Below the pieces are notes generated by a model, which was not told the DNA's origin, made no database searches, and saw only the letters and a program-made list of their open reading frames with translations. From Lachnospiraceae bacterium (lineage in GTDB: Bacteria; Bacillota; Clostridia; Lachnospirales; Lachnospiraceae), in contig JAAWRC010000014.1 of NCBI GenBank assembly GCA_022800815.1, positions 18,576 through 82,575 of the forward strand: a stretch of DNA of 64,000 nt. The letters are read 5' to 3'. Made by a program: the position numbers and the translations under genes. Positions 50,643 to 60,427 of the stretch are shown in pieces. Position 1 is the first letter of the stretch. Each line of letters opens with the position of its first letter.

Positions 50643-52328
50643 ATGAAATTAACAGGTGCGGAGATCGTGGTGGAGTGCCTGAAAGAGCAGGGCGTGGATA
50701 CCGTGTTCGGCTATCCCGGCGGCACGATCCTGAATATTTACGACGCATTGTATAAGCATTCCAATGAGATCAACCATATTCTGACGTCCCACGAGCAGGG
50801 AGCGTCCCATGCGGCCGACGGTTATGCCAGGGCCACGGGAAAGGTGGGCGTCTGCCTGGCCACCTCCGGCCCCGGGGCCACCAACCTGGTGACGGGAATC
50901 GCCACGGCCCAGATGGATTCCGTCCCCATGGTGGCGATCACGGCCAACGTGGCGGTGAACCTTCTGGGGCGGGACACCTTCCAGGAGGTGGACATCGCCG
51001 GAGTGGTGATGCCCATCACCAAGCACAGCTTTATCGTCAAGGACGTGACGAAGCTGGCGGACACCATCCGCAGGGCATTCCGCATTGCGGCGGAGGGACG
51101 GCCCGGCCCGGTGCTGGTGGACGTGACCAAGGACGTGACGGCGGCGGAGACAGAATACACGCCGGCGAAGCCCTCCCCGGTGCTTCCCAAGGTGAATACG
51201 ATCAAGGAGGACGCCGTTTCCAGGGCGGTGGAGCTGATCAAGAAATCCAAACGTCCCTACATTTTCGTGGGCGGCGGTGTCAACATTGCGGGAGCCTCCG
51301 CAGAGCTTATGGAGTTCGTGGAGAAGGTGGATGCCCCGGTGGCGGACACGCTGATGGGCAAGGGTGCCTTCCCCGGGGAGCATGAGCGCTACACCGGCAT
51401 GGTGGGCATGCACGGAACCAAGACCTCCAATTTGGGGATTACGAAGAGCGACCTTCTGATTGCCGTCGGCACCAGGTTCAGCGACCGGGTGACGGGCAAT
51501 ACGAAGCGGTTTGCCAGGGGTGCGAAGGTGCTCCACATCGACGTGGACGCGGCGGAGATCAATAAGAACATTGTCAGCGACGTTTCCGTGGTGGGCGATG
51601 CGAAGGCTGTCCTTAAGATTTTGAATGAGCGGCTCAATAAGCAGGACCATCATGAGTGGGTGGCGGAGATTGAGGCCATGAAGGAGAGGCATCCCCTGAC
51701 CTATCACCAGGATGCGCTGACCGGCCCCTACGTGGTGGAGACCCTGTACAGGGTGACCAACGGCGACGCCATCATCACCACGGACGTGGGACAGCATCAG
51801 ATGTGGGCGGCCCAGTTCTATAAGTATAAGGAGCCCAGGACCTTCATCACCTCCGGCGGTCTCGGAACCATGGGCTACGGCCTGGGTGCGGCCATGGGTG
51901 CGAAGATGGGACGTCCGGACAAGGCGGTGTTCAACATTGCCGGGGACGGCTGCTTCCGTATGAACATGAACGAGGTGGCGACGGTGGTACGCTCCAATAT
52001 CCCGGTGATCGAGATCGTCATCAACAACCACGTGCTGGGCATGGTGCGGCAGTGGCAGACCCTGTTCTACGGAAGGCGCTATTCTTCCACGATCCTCCAG
52101 GACAAGACGGATTTCGTGAAGGTGGCCGAGGCCATGGGTGCGAAGGGAATCCGGGTCACGAAGAAGGAAGAGGTGGAGCCGGCCATTAGAGAGGCCATGG
52201 CGGCGGGAGGACCCGTGGTCATCGACGTGCAGATTGACTGCGACGACAAGGTGTTCCCCATGGTTGCGCCTGGCGGAGCCATCGAGGAGGCCTTCAATCA
52301 GGAGGATTTGGATGCAAAGCAGGCCTGA
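50643..52328 (+). CDS. ilvB: Acetolactate synthase, large (catalytic) subunit
   Basis: A 561-aa thiamine-diphosphate enzyme for the first common step to valine, leucine and isoleucine. The conserved opening MKLTGAEIVVECLKEQGV, catalytic Glu51 in SHEQGASH, FAD-region GARFSDR-like VGTRFSDRVTG and the ThDP motif GDGCFRMNMNEV...INN are all present. The frame reads upstream through the inserted element to 50403, but the ATG at 50643 has AAGGAGG and starts the family. No ilvN regulatory subunit gene follows; a terminator does. Confidence 0.95.
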   Translation: MKLTGAEIVVECLKEQGVDTVFGYPGGTILNIYDALYKHSNEINHILTSHEQGASHAADGYARATGKVGVCLATSGPGATNLVTGIATAQMDSVPMVAITANVAVNLLGRDTFQEVDIAGVVMPITKHSFIVKDVTKLADTIRRAFRIAAEGRPGPVLVDVTKDVTAAETEYTPAKPSPVLPKVNTIKEDAVSRAVELIKKSKRPYIFVGGGVNIAGASAELMEFVEKVDAPVADTLMGKGAFPGEHERYTGMVGMHGTKTSNLGITKSDLLIAVGTRFSDRVTGNTKRFARGAKVLHIDVDAAEINKNIVSDVSVVGDAKAVLKILNERLNKQDHHEWVAEIEAMKERHPLTYHQDALTGPYVVETLYRVTNGDAIITTDVGQHQMWAAQFYKYKEPRTFITSGGLGTMGYGLGAAMGAKMGRPDKAVFNIAGDGCFRMNMNEVATVVRSNIPVIEIVINNHVLGMVRQWQTLFYGRRYSSTILQDKTDFVKVAEAMGAKGIRVTKKEEVEPAIREAMAAGGPVVIDVQIDCDDKVFPMVAPGGAIEEAFNQEDLDAKQA

Positions 52329-52375
52329 GAACCATCCAAAAGCATAAAAATTAATAAAAAATGTTAAAAATTTGA

Positions 52376-52403
52376 CCGGGTGGCTTTACAGCCGCCCGGC
52401 CTT
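52376..52403 (+). terminator. Terminator after ilvB
   Basis: CCGGGTGGC (52376-52384) pairs with GCCGCCCGG (52391-52399), one G-T pair, loop TTTACA, followed by CCTTTG. The T-run is short. Confidence 0.6.
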
Positions 52404-52414
52404 TGTACTATACT
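52385..52414 (+). promoter_or_regulatory. Promoter for serC-serA
   Basis: TTTACA (52385-52390, inside the terminator loop), 18 bp, TATACT (52409-52414). The -10 sits within the palindrome GTACTATACTAGTAC (52405-52419), a possible operator. Confidence 0.5.
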
Positions 52415-52419
52415 AGTAC

Positions 52420-52448
52420 AGTGCTGCCTGTCGGTATCAGGCAGTGCT
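52420..52448 (+). other. Leader hairpin upstream of serC
   Basis: AGTGCTGCCTG pairs with CAGGCAGTGCT around TCGGTAT; 11 bp with two G-T pairs. It begins at about the expected transcription start, so it caps the 5' end of the serC mRNA. No T-run follows. Confidence 0.5.
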
Positions 52449-52490
52449 TGATTTCGGGCAAAAGCGTCCGGTTTGAAGGAGGATTCGGAT

Positions 52491-53579
52491 ATGAGCAGAG
52501 TATATAATTTTTCCGCCGGCCCGGCGGCACTTCCGGAGGAGGTTTTAAGGGAAGCGGCGGAGGAGATGCTGGATTATGCGGGCACAGGGATGTCCGTGAT
52601 GGAGATGAGCCATCGCTCCAAAACCTACGACAAGATCATTAAGGATGCGGAGCAGGATCTCAGGGACCTGATGGGGATTCCGGACAATTACAAGGTGCTG
52701 TTCTTGCAGGGCGGCGCCCATCTGCAGTTTGCCATGGTGCCCATGAATTTCATGAAGCACGGTGTGGCCGATTACATTGTGACCGGAAGCTGGGCGAAGA
52801 AAGCGTGGAAAGAAGCTGCCAGGTATGGAAAGGCCAACTGCGTTGCCTCCAGCGAGGACCGGAATTTTAATTATATTCCGGACTGTTCCGACCTTCCCAT
52901 TGACGAGGATGCGGATTATGTCTATATCTGTCAGAATAACACCATTTACGGGACTCAGTTCCATACCCTTCCCGACACCAAGGGGAAGACGCTGGTGTCG
53001 GATGTGTCCTCCTGTTTCCTGGCAGAACCCATTGACGTGGAGAAGTATGGCATGATTTACGGCGGCGTTCAGAAGAATATCGGCCCGGCCGGTGTGGTGA
53101 TTGCCATTATCAGAGAGGATTTGATTACGGAGGAGGTTTATCCCGATACGCCCACCATGCTCCGGTATAAGACCCATGCGGACAGCGCTTCCCTTTATAA
53201 TACGCCTCCGGCTTATGGGATTTATATCTGCGGTAAGGTGTTCAAGTGGCTGAAGAAGCAGGGGGGCCTTGAGGTTATAAAGGAGCGCAATGAGAAGAAG
53301 GCGGCGCTGCTTTATGATTATCTGGACGGGAGTACGCTCTTCACGCCCACGGTTACGGACAAAGCTTCCCGTTCCTATATGAACGTGGACTTTGTGACGG
53401 GCGATGCGGAGCTGGACGCCATGTTCGTGAAGGAGGCGGAGGCTGCGGGCTTCGCCGGGCTGAAGGGCCACAGGAGCGTCGGCGGAATGCGGGCCAGCAT
53501 TTACAATGCGGTGACGGTCGAGGCCGTGGAGGCTTTGGTGAAATTTATGAAGGACTTTGAAGAGACACATAAGAGGTAA
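52491..53579 (+). CDS. serC: Phosphoserine aminotransferase
   Basis: A 362-aa PLP enzyme converting 3-phosphohydroxypyruvate to phosphoserine. The opening VYNFSAGPAALPEEVL, the WAKKAWKEAARYG segment and the PLP lysine in YGGVQKNIGPAG (Lys195) are diagnostic. A TTG at 52473 is in frame, but it lies within the ribosome site region; the ATG at 52491 is spaced 8 nt from GGAGG. serA follows, so the first two steps of serine synthesis are in one operon. Confidence 0.96.
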   Translation: MSRVYNFSAGPAALPEEVLREAAEEMLDYAGTGMSVMEMSHRSKTYDKIIKDAEQDLRDLMGIPDNYKVLFLQGGAHLQFAMVPMNFMKHGVADYIVTGSWAKKAWKEAARYGKANCVASSEDRNFNYIPDCSDLPIDEDADYVYICQNNTIYGTQFHTLPDTKGKTLVSDVSSCFLAEPIDVEKYGMIYGGVQKNIGPAGVVIAIIREDLITEEVYPDTPTMLRYKTHADSASLYNTPPAYGIYICGKVFKWLKKQGGLEVIKERNEKKAALLYDYLDGSTLFTPTVTDKASRSYMNVDFVTGDAELDAMFVKEAEAAGFAGLKGHRSVGGMRASIYNAVTVEAVEALVKFMKDFEETHKR

Positions 53580-53628
53580 GCGCCCCTGTCTTTAGACAGG
53601 ATGGCGGGACATCATGGAGGAGAAGAGA

Positions 53629-54825
53629 ATGAAAAGAAAGATTCACTGCCTGAATCCTATTTCTAAAAAGGGACTCAAGTTGTTGTCGGAGGAGTATGAA
53701 CTGACAGAGCGGTTTGAAGAGGCGGAGGGCGTTTTGGTCCGGAGCGCTTCCATGCACGAGACAGAGCTTCCGGAGGGGCTGGAGGCCATTGCCAGGGCCG
53801 GTGCCGGGGTCAACAACATTCCCCTGGACAAATGTACGGAAAAAGGAATCGTGGTCTTCAACACGCCGGGAGCCAATGCCAACGGCGTGAAGGAGCTGGT
53901 GCTGGCCGGCATGCTGATGGCGGCCAGGGACATCCACGGCGGCATCGAGTGGGTGGAGCAGAACAAAGAGGATTCTAACATCAGCAAGGACATGGAGAAG
54001 AGCAAGAAGATGTTCGCCGGCACGGAGATCATGGGCAAGCGTCTGGGCGTGATCGGCCTGGGAGCCATCGGCGTTCGGGTGGCCAATGCGGCGGCGGATC
54101 TGGGCATGAGGGTTTACGGCTATGATCCCTTCCTCTCGGTGGATGCGGCCTGGCAGATGACCCCCTTCATCAAGCATGTGACAAACCTTGACGAGATCTA
54201 TAAGAAGTGCGATTACATTACCGTGCATGTGCCGCTCCTTGATGCCACTAGGGGCATGATCAATAAGGAAGCCTTTGGGAAGATGAAGGACGGCGTGGTC
54301 ATTCTCAACTATGCCCGTGACCTTCTGGTCAATGACGACGACATGCTGGATGCCTTAAAGAGTGGGAAGGTCCACCGTTATATGACGGATTTCCCCAATC
54401 CCAAGGTGACCCATATGCCCGGTGTCATTGCGACTCCCCACCTGGGGGCTTCCACGGCGGAGTCGGAGGATAACTGTGCGGAGATGGCGGTCAAGGAGCT
54501 GATGACCTATCTGGAGACCGGTTCCATCCGCAACTCGGTGAATTATCCCTCCTGTGAGATGCCGCCCTGCAGAGGGGCCTGCCGGCTGTGCATCTTTAAC
54601 GTGAATAAGCCCAACATGATCGGGCAGTTTGCCTCGGTGCTGGCGGAGGAGGGAGTCAACATCCCCGACATGCAGAACAAGAGCCGGGGCGAGGTGGCCT
54701 ACACCATCATGGATGCGGACCAGGAGGTATCCGCACGGGTCATCGACCGTTTGTTAAAGATCGACGGCGTATATAAGGTTCGGGTCATACTCGGGAAAAA
54801 TGCCTTCCCGAAGGGCGGAATCTGA
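53629..54825 (+). CDS. serA: D-3-phosphoglycerate dehydrogenase-like protein with ACT domain
   Basis: 398 aa. It oxidises 3-phosphoglycerate with NAD, the entry to serine synthesis. The Rossmann motif GVIGLGAIGVRVANAA, NYARD with the active-site Arg and HLGAST with the active-site His are present. The usual Glu region reads TDFPNPKVTH, typical of the shorter PGDH-like branch. An ACT-type regulatory domain fills the last 75 or so residues. Just before it is an unusual cluster, Cys309, Cys314, Cys318 and Cys321 (CX4CX3CX2C), which could bind a metal. The ATG at 53629 has GGAGGAG; 53614 is less likely. Confidence 0.9.
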   Translation: MKRKIHCLNPISKKGLKLLSEEYELTERFEEAEGVLVRSASMHETELPEGLEAIARAGAGVNNIPLDKCTEKGIVVFNTPGANANGVKELVLAGMLMAARDIHGGIEWVEQNKEDSNISKDMEKSKKMFAGTEIMGKRLGVIGLGAIGVRVANAAADLGMRVYGYDPFLSVDAAWQMTPFIKHVTNLDEIYKKCDYITVHVPLLDATRGMINKEAFGKMKDGVVILNYARDLLVNDDDMLDALKSGKVHRYMTDFPNPKVTHMPGVIATPHLGASTAESEDNCAEMAVKELMTYLETGSIRNSVNYPSCEMPPCRGACRLCIFNVNKPNMIGQFASVLAEEGVNIPDMQNKSRGEVAYTIMDADQEVSARVIDRLLKIDGVYKVRVILGKNAFPKGGI

Positions 54826-54883
54826 AGTACGTGCCCGACCGGCGGCATCAGGCGATAAAACAGAATAGTAAGAATTTTATACG

Positions 54884-54918
54884 GAGAGCTCTGCGACTGG
54901 GACGGTTGCAGGGCTCTC
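54884..54918 (+). other. Hairpin between serA and the DUF1015 gene
   Basis: A 14-bp stem with two G-T pairs (GAGAGCTCTGCGAC with GTTGCAGGGCTCTC), 7-nt loop, no T-run. It probably affects mRNA processing or partial termination within the operon. Confidence 0.5.
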
Positions 54919-54936
54919 GGGATAAGGAGAAAAAGT

Positions 54937-56172
54937 ATGGCAATCGTAAAGCCATTTATTTGCTTAAGGCCGGAGACCTCCGTGGTTTCCAAGGTGGCGG
55001 CGCTTCCCTATGATGTCTATAACCGGGCGGAGGCGAAGGCGGAGGTGGAGAGGGAACCCTTTTCTTTTCTTAAAATCGACCGGGCGGAGACGGGACTGCC
55101 GGACGAGGTGGATACATACGCACCCTGCGTCTACGAGCGGGCCAGAAGGCTTTTGGACGAGATGACAGCCAATGGAATTTTTGTGCAGGAAAAAATTCCC
55201 TGTTATTACGTCTATGAGCTGACCATGGACGGCCGTGCCCAGACGGGGATCGTGGCCTGCTCCTCCATCGACGATTATGCGGGGAACGTGATTAAAAAAC
55301 ACGAGAACACCAGAGCGGAAAAGGAGGAGGACCGGGTTCATCATGTGGACGTCTGCGATGCTCAGACCGGCCCGATTTTTTTGGCCTACCGGGCCAGGGC
55401 AGATATCAATGCCATCGTGGAGGAGGCGAAGGCGGGGGCTTCCCTCTATGATTTCACGGCGGTTGACGGGGTCCGTCATATGGTCTGGAGGATTGACGAA
55501 ACGGCGCAGGTGAGGGCCCTGGAGGAGGCATTTGCCCGGGTGCCGAACACCTACATTGCGGACGGTCATCACCGGGCGGCCTCGGCGGTCCGGGTCGGCT
55601 TTAAGCGCAGGGAGGAGCACCCGGACTACAAAGGCGACGAGCCCTACAATTATTTCCTGTCGGTGCTGTTCCCCGACGAGGAACTGATGATTATGGACTA
55701 TAACCGGGTGGTGCGGGACCTGAACGGCCTCTCGGAGGAAGAGTTTCTGGAGCGGGTCCGGGCGGAATTCGAGGTCCAAAGCATGGGAAGCGAGCCGGTA
55801 CGGCCAGGGAGGAAGGGGGAGTTCGGCATGTACCTCTCGGACCGCTGGTATCTGCTTGCGGCGAAGCGGTCTCCCTGCGGCGATCCGGTGGTGGACCTGG
55901 ACGTGTCCGTCCTTCAGGACACCCTTTTAGGCCCGGTCCTCGGGATCGGCGACCCGAGGACGGATACCAGGATTGATTTCATCGGCGGCATCCGGGGGCT
56001 TTCGGAGCTTTCCCGCCGTTGTCACACGGATATGAAGGTGGCCTTCTCCATGTATCCCACCTCCATCGGAGAGCTTTTCCAGGTGGCCGATGCCGGAAGA
56101 CTGATGCCCCCCAAGTCTACATGGTTTGAACCCAAGCTTCGGAGCGGGATCTTTATCCATAAGCTGTCGTAA
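54937..56172 (+). CDS. DUF1015-family protein
   Basis: 411 aa, no membrane segments. The family opening IVKPFICLRPETSVVSKVAA, LPYDVYN, the HENTRAEKEEDRVHH segment and the YIADGHHRAASA motif identify DUF1015. The biochemical role is not established. The gene is regularly found after serC and serA in Clostridia, which suggests a link to serine metabolism or a side product of it. AAGGAG precedes the ATG. A clear terminator closes the operon. Confidence 0.88.
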   Translation: MAIVKPFICLRPETSVVSKVAALPYDVYNRAEAKAEVEREPFSFLKIDRAETGLPDEVDTYAPCVYERARRLLDEMTANGIFVQEKIPCYYVYELTMDGRAQTGIVACSSIDDYAGNVIKKHENTRAEKEEDRVHHVDVCDAQTGPIFLAYRARADINAIVEEAKAGASLYDFTAVDGVRHMVWRIDETAQVRALEEAFARVPNTYIADGHHRAASAVRVGFKRREEHPDYKGDEPYNYFLSVLFPDEELMIMDYNRVVRDLNGLSEEEFLERVRAEFEVQSMGSEPVRPGRKGEFGMYLSDRWYLLAAKRSPCGDPVVDLDVSVLQDTLLGPVLGIGDPRTDTRIDFIGGIRGLSELSRRCHTDMKVAFSMYPTSIGELFQVADAGRLMPPKSTWFEPKLRSGIFIHKLS

Positions 56173-56175
56173 CGG

Positions 56176-56221
56176 AAAAATCCGGTGGGATGTGTGGACG
56201 GCCCGTCCTGGCCGGATTTTT
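56176..56221 (+). terminator. Terminator of the serC-serA-DUF1015 operon
   Basis: AAAAATCCGG (56176-56185) and CCGGATTTTT (56212-56221) form a perfect 10-bp stem with an internal GGACGG/CGTCC hairpin; the 3' arm supplies the T-run. Symmetry suggests it works on both strands. Confidence 0.8.
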
Positions 56222-56250
56222 CACGGAAAACCCCGAGGAGGAGGGCGGAT

Positions 56251-58626
56251 ATGAACGCAGCAGAAGTCTTAAAAATGTATTTTGGATATGACTCCTTCCG
56301 GAAGGGGCAGAAGGAAATCATAGATTCCATTCTGTCGGGGAGGGACGCCCTGGCCATTATGCCGACGGGGGCGGGGAAATCTCTGTGTTATCAGGTGCCG
56401 GCGATGCTTCTTCCCGGCGTCACCCTTGTGATCTCACCGTTAATCTCGCTGATGCAGGATCAGGTGAAGTCGTTAAATGAGGCGGGGATCCATGCGGCCT
56501 TTATCAACTCTTCTCTGACGGAGACACAGATTTCAAAGGCCATTGGCCTGGCCTTGAGGGGAACGTACAAGATCATCTATGTGGCGCCGGAACGTCTGGA
56601 GAGCGGGGCGTTTCTGCAGTTCGCCCTGCAGGGGCAGATTTCTATGGTCACGGTGGACGAGGCCCACTGTATTTCCCAGTGGGGGCAGGATTTCAGGCCC
56701 GGTTATCTGAAAATTGTGGATTTCATCGAGCGTCTTCCCATGCGGCCGGTGGTGAGCGCATTTACGGCGACGGCCACGGAGGAAGTCAAGGAGGACATTG
56801 CCTGCGTATTGAAACTGGAGAACCCAAATGTCGTCGTGACGGGCTTTGACAGGGAGAACCTTTATTACCGGGTGGAGCATCTTTCCGGGAAGCAAAAGGA
56901 CGGGTTCGTGGCGGATTATATTGAGAAGCATTCGGATGAGAGCGGGATCATTTACTGTGCCACGAGGAAAAACGTGGACTCTCTGTATGAGGCTCTGTTT
57001 AAACGGGGCGTGCCGGTGACCGGTTATCATGCAGGGATGGACGGCAGAGTGCGGAAGAAGAATCAGGAGGATTTTATCTATGACAGAACTCCGGTGATCG
57101 TGGCCACCAATGCCTTCGGTATGGGAATCGACAAATCCAATGTTCGATTTGTGATTCATTACAACATGCCCCAGAGCATGGAGAATTATTATCAGGAGGC
57201 GGGCAGGGCGGGCCGTGACGGGGAACGGGCGCAGTGCATTCTTCTGTTTTCTTCGCAGGATGTCATGATCAATCGGCTGCTTCTGGATAACAAGGGGCTT
57301 GCAGGGGAGGAAGAGAATGCGGAATTGATTCGGCAGAGGGATCTCAGGAGACTTCGGGTGATGGAGGATTACTGCAGGACCACCTCCTGTCTGAGAAACT
57401 ATATCCTGGAATATTTTGGAGAGCGGACAGGCACTCCCTGTGACAACTGTGGGAACTGCCACCGGAAATTTTCAGAGGTTGACATGACGGCCGATGGAAA
57501 ATGGGTGATCAACTGTCTGGCGGAGACAAAGGGCAGGTTCGGACAGAGCATTGTGGTCGGGACGCTCCTCGGAGCAAATCGGGCCAGGCTGAGAGAGGTG
57601 GGGGCGACGGATTACCGGTCTTATGGGGCGCTGTCCGGAAGAACGGAAGATGAGATCCGCCTGCTCATCGACCAGATGGTGGCGGAAGGATACGTGGTCC
57701 GAACCGAAGGGGAATACAGTGTCCTGAAAATGGGGGATTTCACAAGGCTGAGGGATGAGGACACCCGTATTGTGGTGCAAAAGGCGGAGCGGGAAGAGTC
57801 TTTTGCAGGACATAAGAAGTCAAAGTCGGGGAGTACGGATTCCTTTACCAGCGCCGGCTTCCGGCTGTTTGAAGCGCTCAAAAAGTTACGGCTTGTGATC
57901 GCCAGGGAGGAAGCGGTGCCGCCCTATGTTATTTTTAGCGACAAGACATTGATCGACATGTGCCGGAGGCTCCCCGGAAATGAGAGGGAGCTGTTAGCCG
58001 TGTCCGGTGTGGGAAGGAACAAGCTTGAAAAGTACGGGCGGCGGTTTCTCGAGGAGATCGCAGACTTTTTCGAGGAAAATCCCGGTGTCGTGACCAGTGA
58101 GGACACAGAGACCGGGGAGATCGGAGAGGCTCCTGAAAGGAAAAGGCGTGAGCAAAAGGAAGATTTTTATCTGAAGCCGGAGGATGCCGAAGAATTCGAA
58201 TATACGGACCACTGCTCTGTCAGTGAGTTCCGGAACCGGATCAACGGCGTCTGCAGTGCGGAAAACGTAAAAAGGCTTTCCTATCCCGCAATCAACGCAT
58301 GGCTTGCGCAGAACGGATTGGTCCGGGAAGAAGAGCGGGACGGACGGTCCGTGAAGATTCCGACGGCGCAGGGGCTGGAAGCGGGCATCCGGGTGGTCGA
58401 CAGGGTCAGCCAGAAGGGCGTTCCCTATCAACAGCTTCTGTATTCAAGGGAGGTTCAGAAACGGCTGCTGGAAGCGTTTGTAAGGCCCGACCGTGACGGC
58501 GGGACGGAACTTGCCCGGACGGATGCCGGGAGTGTTCAGAAGGACTTCGGCGGGACGGAGCTGGCTCAGACTGACGCCGAGGGGGCGCAAAACGGAGCAA
58601 CGGCTGGGAGGGAGGATTTTGAGTAA
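56251..58626 (+). CDS. recQ: ATP-dependent DNA helicase RecQ
   Basis: A 791-aa 3'-5' helicase for recombination and fork repair. In order: Walker A MPTGAGKS (38-44), VDEAHCISQWGQDFRPGY with DEAH at 136-139, motif VI QEAGRAGRDGE, and the zinc-binding RQC domain with CLRNYI...CDNCGNC. An HRDC domain follows (FEALKKLRLVIAREEAVPPY). The last 150 or so residues extend past HRDC with a charged tail not assigned to a domain. The ATG at 56251 has GAGGAGG; upstream in-frame codons fall within the terminator. Its last 8 bp overlap the next gene. Confidence 0.95.
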   Translation: MNAAEVLKMYFGYDSFRKGQKEIIDSILSGRDALAIMPTGAGKSLCYQVPAMLLPGVTLVISPLISLMQDQVKSLNEAGIHAAFINSSLTETQISKAIGLALRGTYKIIYVAPERLESGAFLQFALQGQISMVTVDEAHCISQWGQDFRPGYLKIVDFIERLPMRPVVSAFTATATEEVKEDIACVLKLENPNVVVTGFDRENLYYRVEHLSGKQKDGFVADYIEKHSDESGIIYCATRKNVDSLYEALFKRGVPVTGYHAGMDGRVRKKNQEDFIYDRTPVIVATNAFGMGIDKSNVRFVIHYNMPQSMENYYQEAGRAGRDGERAQCILLFSSQDVMINRLLLDNKGLAGEEENAELIRQRDLRRLRVMEDYCRTTSCLRNYILEYFGERTGTPCDNCGNCHRKFSEVDMTADGKWVINCLAETKGRFGQSIVVGTLLGANRARLREVGATDYRSYGALSGRTEDEIRLLIDQMVAEGYVVRTEGEYSVLKMGDFTRLRDEDTRIVVQKAEREESFAGHKKSKSGSTDSFTSAGFRLFEALKKLRLVIAREEAVPPYVIFSDKTLIDMCRRLPGNERELLAVSGVGRNKLEKYGRRFLEEIADFFEENPGVVTSEDTETGEIGEAPERKRREQKEDFYLKPEDAEEFEYTDHCSVSEFRNRINGVCSAENVKRLSYPAINAWLAQNGLVREEERDGRSVKIPTAQGLEAGIRVVDRVSQKGVPYQQLLYSREVQKRLLEAFVRPDRDGGTELARTDAGSVQKDFGGTELAQTDAEGAQNGATAGREDFE

Positions 58627-60427
58627 AAAGAACAGAAAGACAGAACTGATCTTACGATATTTTCAAGGGTCCAAACGGTATTTCGCCTGTGCGGTGGCGG
58701 CGTCCTTTGTGACGACGGCGCTCAATGCGGTGACGCCGCAGATTTTCCGCTTCAGCCTCGACGAGGTTCTTGGCGGAAGCGGATATGGCTGGCTGGCGGA
58801 AAACCTCTGGCTTCTGGCCCTCTCCATCGTGGCGGTGGCGGTGCTGTCGGGAGGGGCCACCTTTGTGACCCGCACCTGCACGGCCAGGGCCGGGGAAAAC
58901 TTTGCCAAAAACATGAGGGACGCCCTGTTTGTCCACGTGCAGCGGCTTCCCATGAGCTGGCATGACAAAAACCAGACCGGCGACATCATTCAGCGGTGCA
59001 CCTCCGACGTGGAGGTGATCAGGAATTTTGTGGTCACACAGCTTCTGGAGGTGTTTCGGACCGTGTTCCTGGTGGGGATCTCCTTTGGGATCATGGTCTC
59101 CATGAACCGGAAGCTGGCCTTGGTGGTGCTGCTTTTCGTGCCGGTGGTCGTCCTGTATTCGGCGGTGTTTTACCGGCTGATCGCAAGGCGGTTCACGAAA
59201 GCGGACGAGGCGGAGGGAGAGCTGTCCACAGTGGTGCAGGAGAACGCCACCGGCGTGCGGGTGGTGCGGGCCTTCGGCCGGGAACAGTTTGAGATGGATC
59301 GGTTCCAGGAGAAAAACGAAGTTTTCGCCCGCATGTGGATTCGGCTCGGGACCCTGTCCGGCCTGTACTGGGGCGTGGGGGACCTGATCACCGGGCTGCA
59401 GGTGGTGGCCGTGATCGTGCTGGGAGCGGTGGAGGCGGTTCACGGCAACATGTCCGTGGGCGAGTTTGTGGCCTTTGCTTCCTATAATACGGTGCTGGTG
59501 TGGCCGGTCCGGGGCCTGGGCAGGATTCTCTCGGACATGAGTAAGGCGGGCGTTTCCTTCGAGCGGGTGGACTACATCATCCACGGGCAGGAGGAGGCCT
59601 ACGAAAGGACCGGGCAGGAGACGGACAGACGGCCGGAAGGAATGCGGAAAGGAACGTCGCAGGGAATGCCGGAATCCATGGACATTGCCTTTTCTCATGT
59701 TTCCTTTGCCTACGAGAGGGGGAAGCAGGTGCTGCATGACGTTTCTTTTTCCGTTCCCCAGGGGATGACTTTCGGTATTCTGGGCGGGACGGGAAGCGGA
59801 AAGAGCACCATCGTCCAGCTTTTGACCAGGCTGTATGAGTTGGAGGAGGGAACGATCACCGTCGGAGGCGTGGACATCAGGGAGCTTCCCCTTACCTGGC
59901 TCCGCCGTCAGGTGGGCATGGTCCTCCAGGAGCCCTTCCTCTATTCCCGGACCATCCGGGAGAATATGGCTGCCCCGGTGCCGGATGCCTCCCTGGAGGA
60001 GATCCGGGAGGCGGCGAGGACGGCCTGCGTGGACGAGGCCGTCATGGGCTTTGCGGACGGCTATGAAACTCTTGTGGGGGAACGGGGCGTGACGCTCTCC
60101 GGCGGTCAGAGACAGCGGGTGGCCATTGCAAGGATGCTCCTGCAGAAGGCCCCCATCATGGTTTTTGACGATTCGCTGTCGGCGGTGGACTCCCAGACGG
60201 ATTACCAGATTCGCAGAGCGCTTAAGGAGCGGGTGCGGGGGGCAACGGTGATTCTCATCTCCCACCGGATCACCACCCTGATGAGTGCGGACCGGATTCT
60301 GGTGCTGAACGGGGGCCGGGTGGAACAGTTGGGAACCCACGGGGAGTTAATCGAGAGAGAGGGTATCTATCGGCAAATCTATGAGATTCAGATGAGCGGC
60401 GACGACAGACGCCAGGTGGAGCAGTGA
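58619..60427 (+). CDS. Heterodimeric ABC exporter subunit with degenerate ATP site
   Basis: 602 aa, starting at a TTG within the recQ end (GGGAGGG 6 nt upstream). Six membrane segments (about residues 15-310) precede an ATPase domain with Walker A GGTGSGKST, signature LSGGQRQRVAIARML and Walker B IMVFDDSLSAVD. The catalytic Glu is replaced by Asp, as in the BmrC/TM287 half of heterodimeric exporters. It pairs with the following gene product. Likely cargo is drugs, lipids or peptides; the sequence does not specify which. Confidence 0.9.
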   Translation: MSKKNRKTELILRYFQGSKRYFACAVAASFVTTALNAVTPQIFRFSLDEVLGGSGYGWLAENLWLLALSIVAVAVLSGGATFVTRTCTARAGENFAKNMRDALFVHVQRLPMSWHDKNQTGDIIQRCTSDVEVIRNFVVTQLLEVFRTVFLVGISFGIMVSMNRKLALVVLLFVPVVVLYSAVFYRLIARRFTKADEAEGELSTVVQENATGVRVVRAFGREQFEMDRFQEKNEVFARMWIRLGTLSGLYWGVGDLITGLQVVAVIVLGAVEAVHGNMSVGEFVAFASYNTVLVWPVRGLGRILSDMSKAGVSFERVDYIIHGQEEAYERTGQETDRRPEGMRKGTSQGMPESMDIAFSHVSFAYERGKQVLHDVSFSVPQGMTFGILGGTGSGKSTIVQLLTRLYELEEGTITVGGVDIRELPLTWLRRQVGMVLQEPFLYSRTIRENMAAPVPDASLEEIREAARTACVDEAVMGFADGYETLVGERGVTLSGGQRQRVAIARMLLQKAPIMVFDDSLSAVDSQTDYQIRRALKERVRGATVILISHRITTLMSADRILVLNGGRVEQLGTHGELIEREGIYRQIYEIQMSGDDRRQVEQ

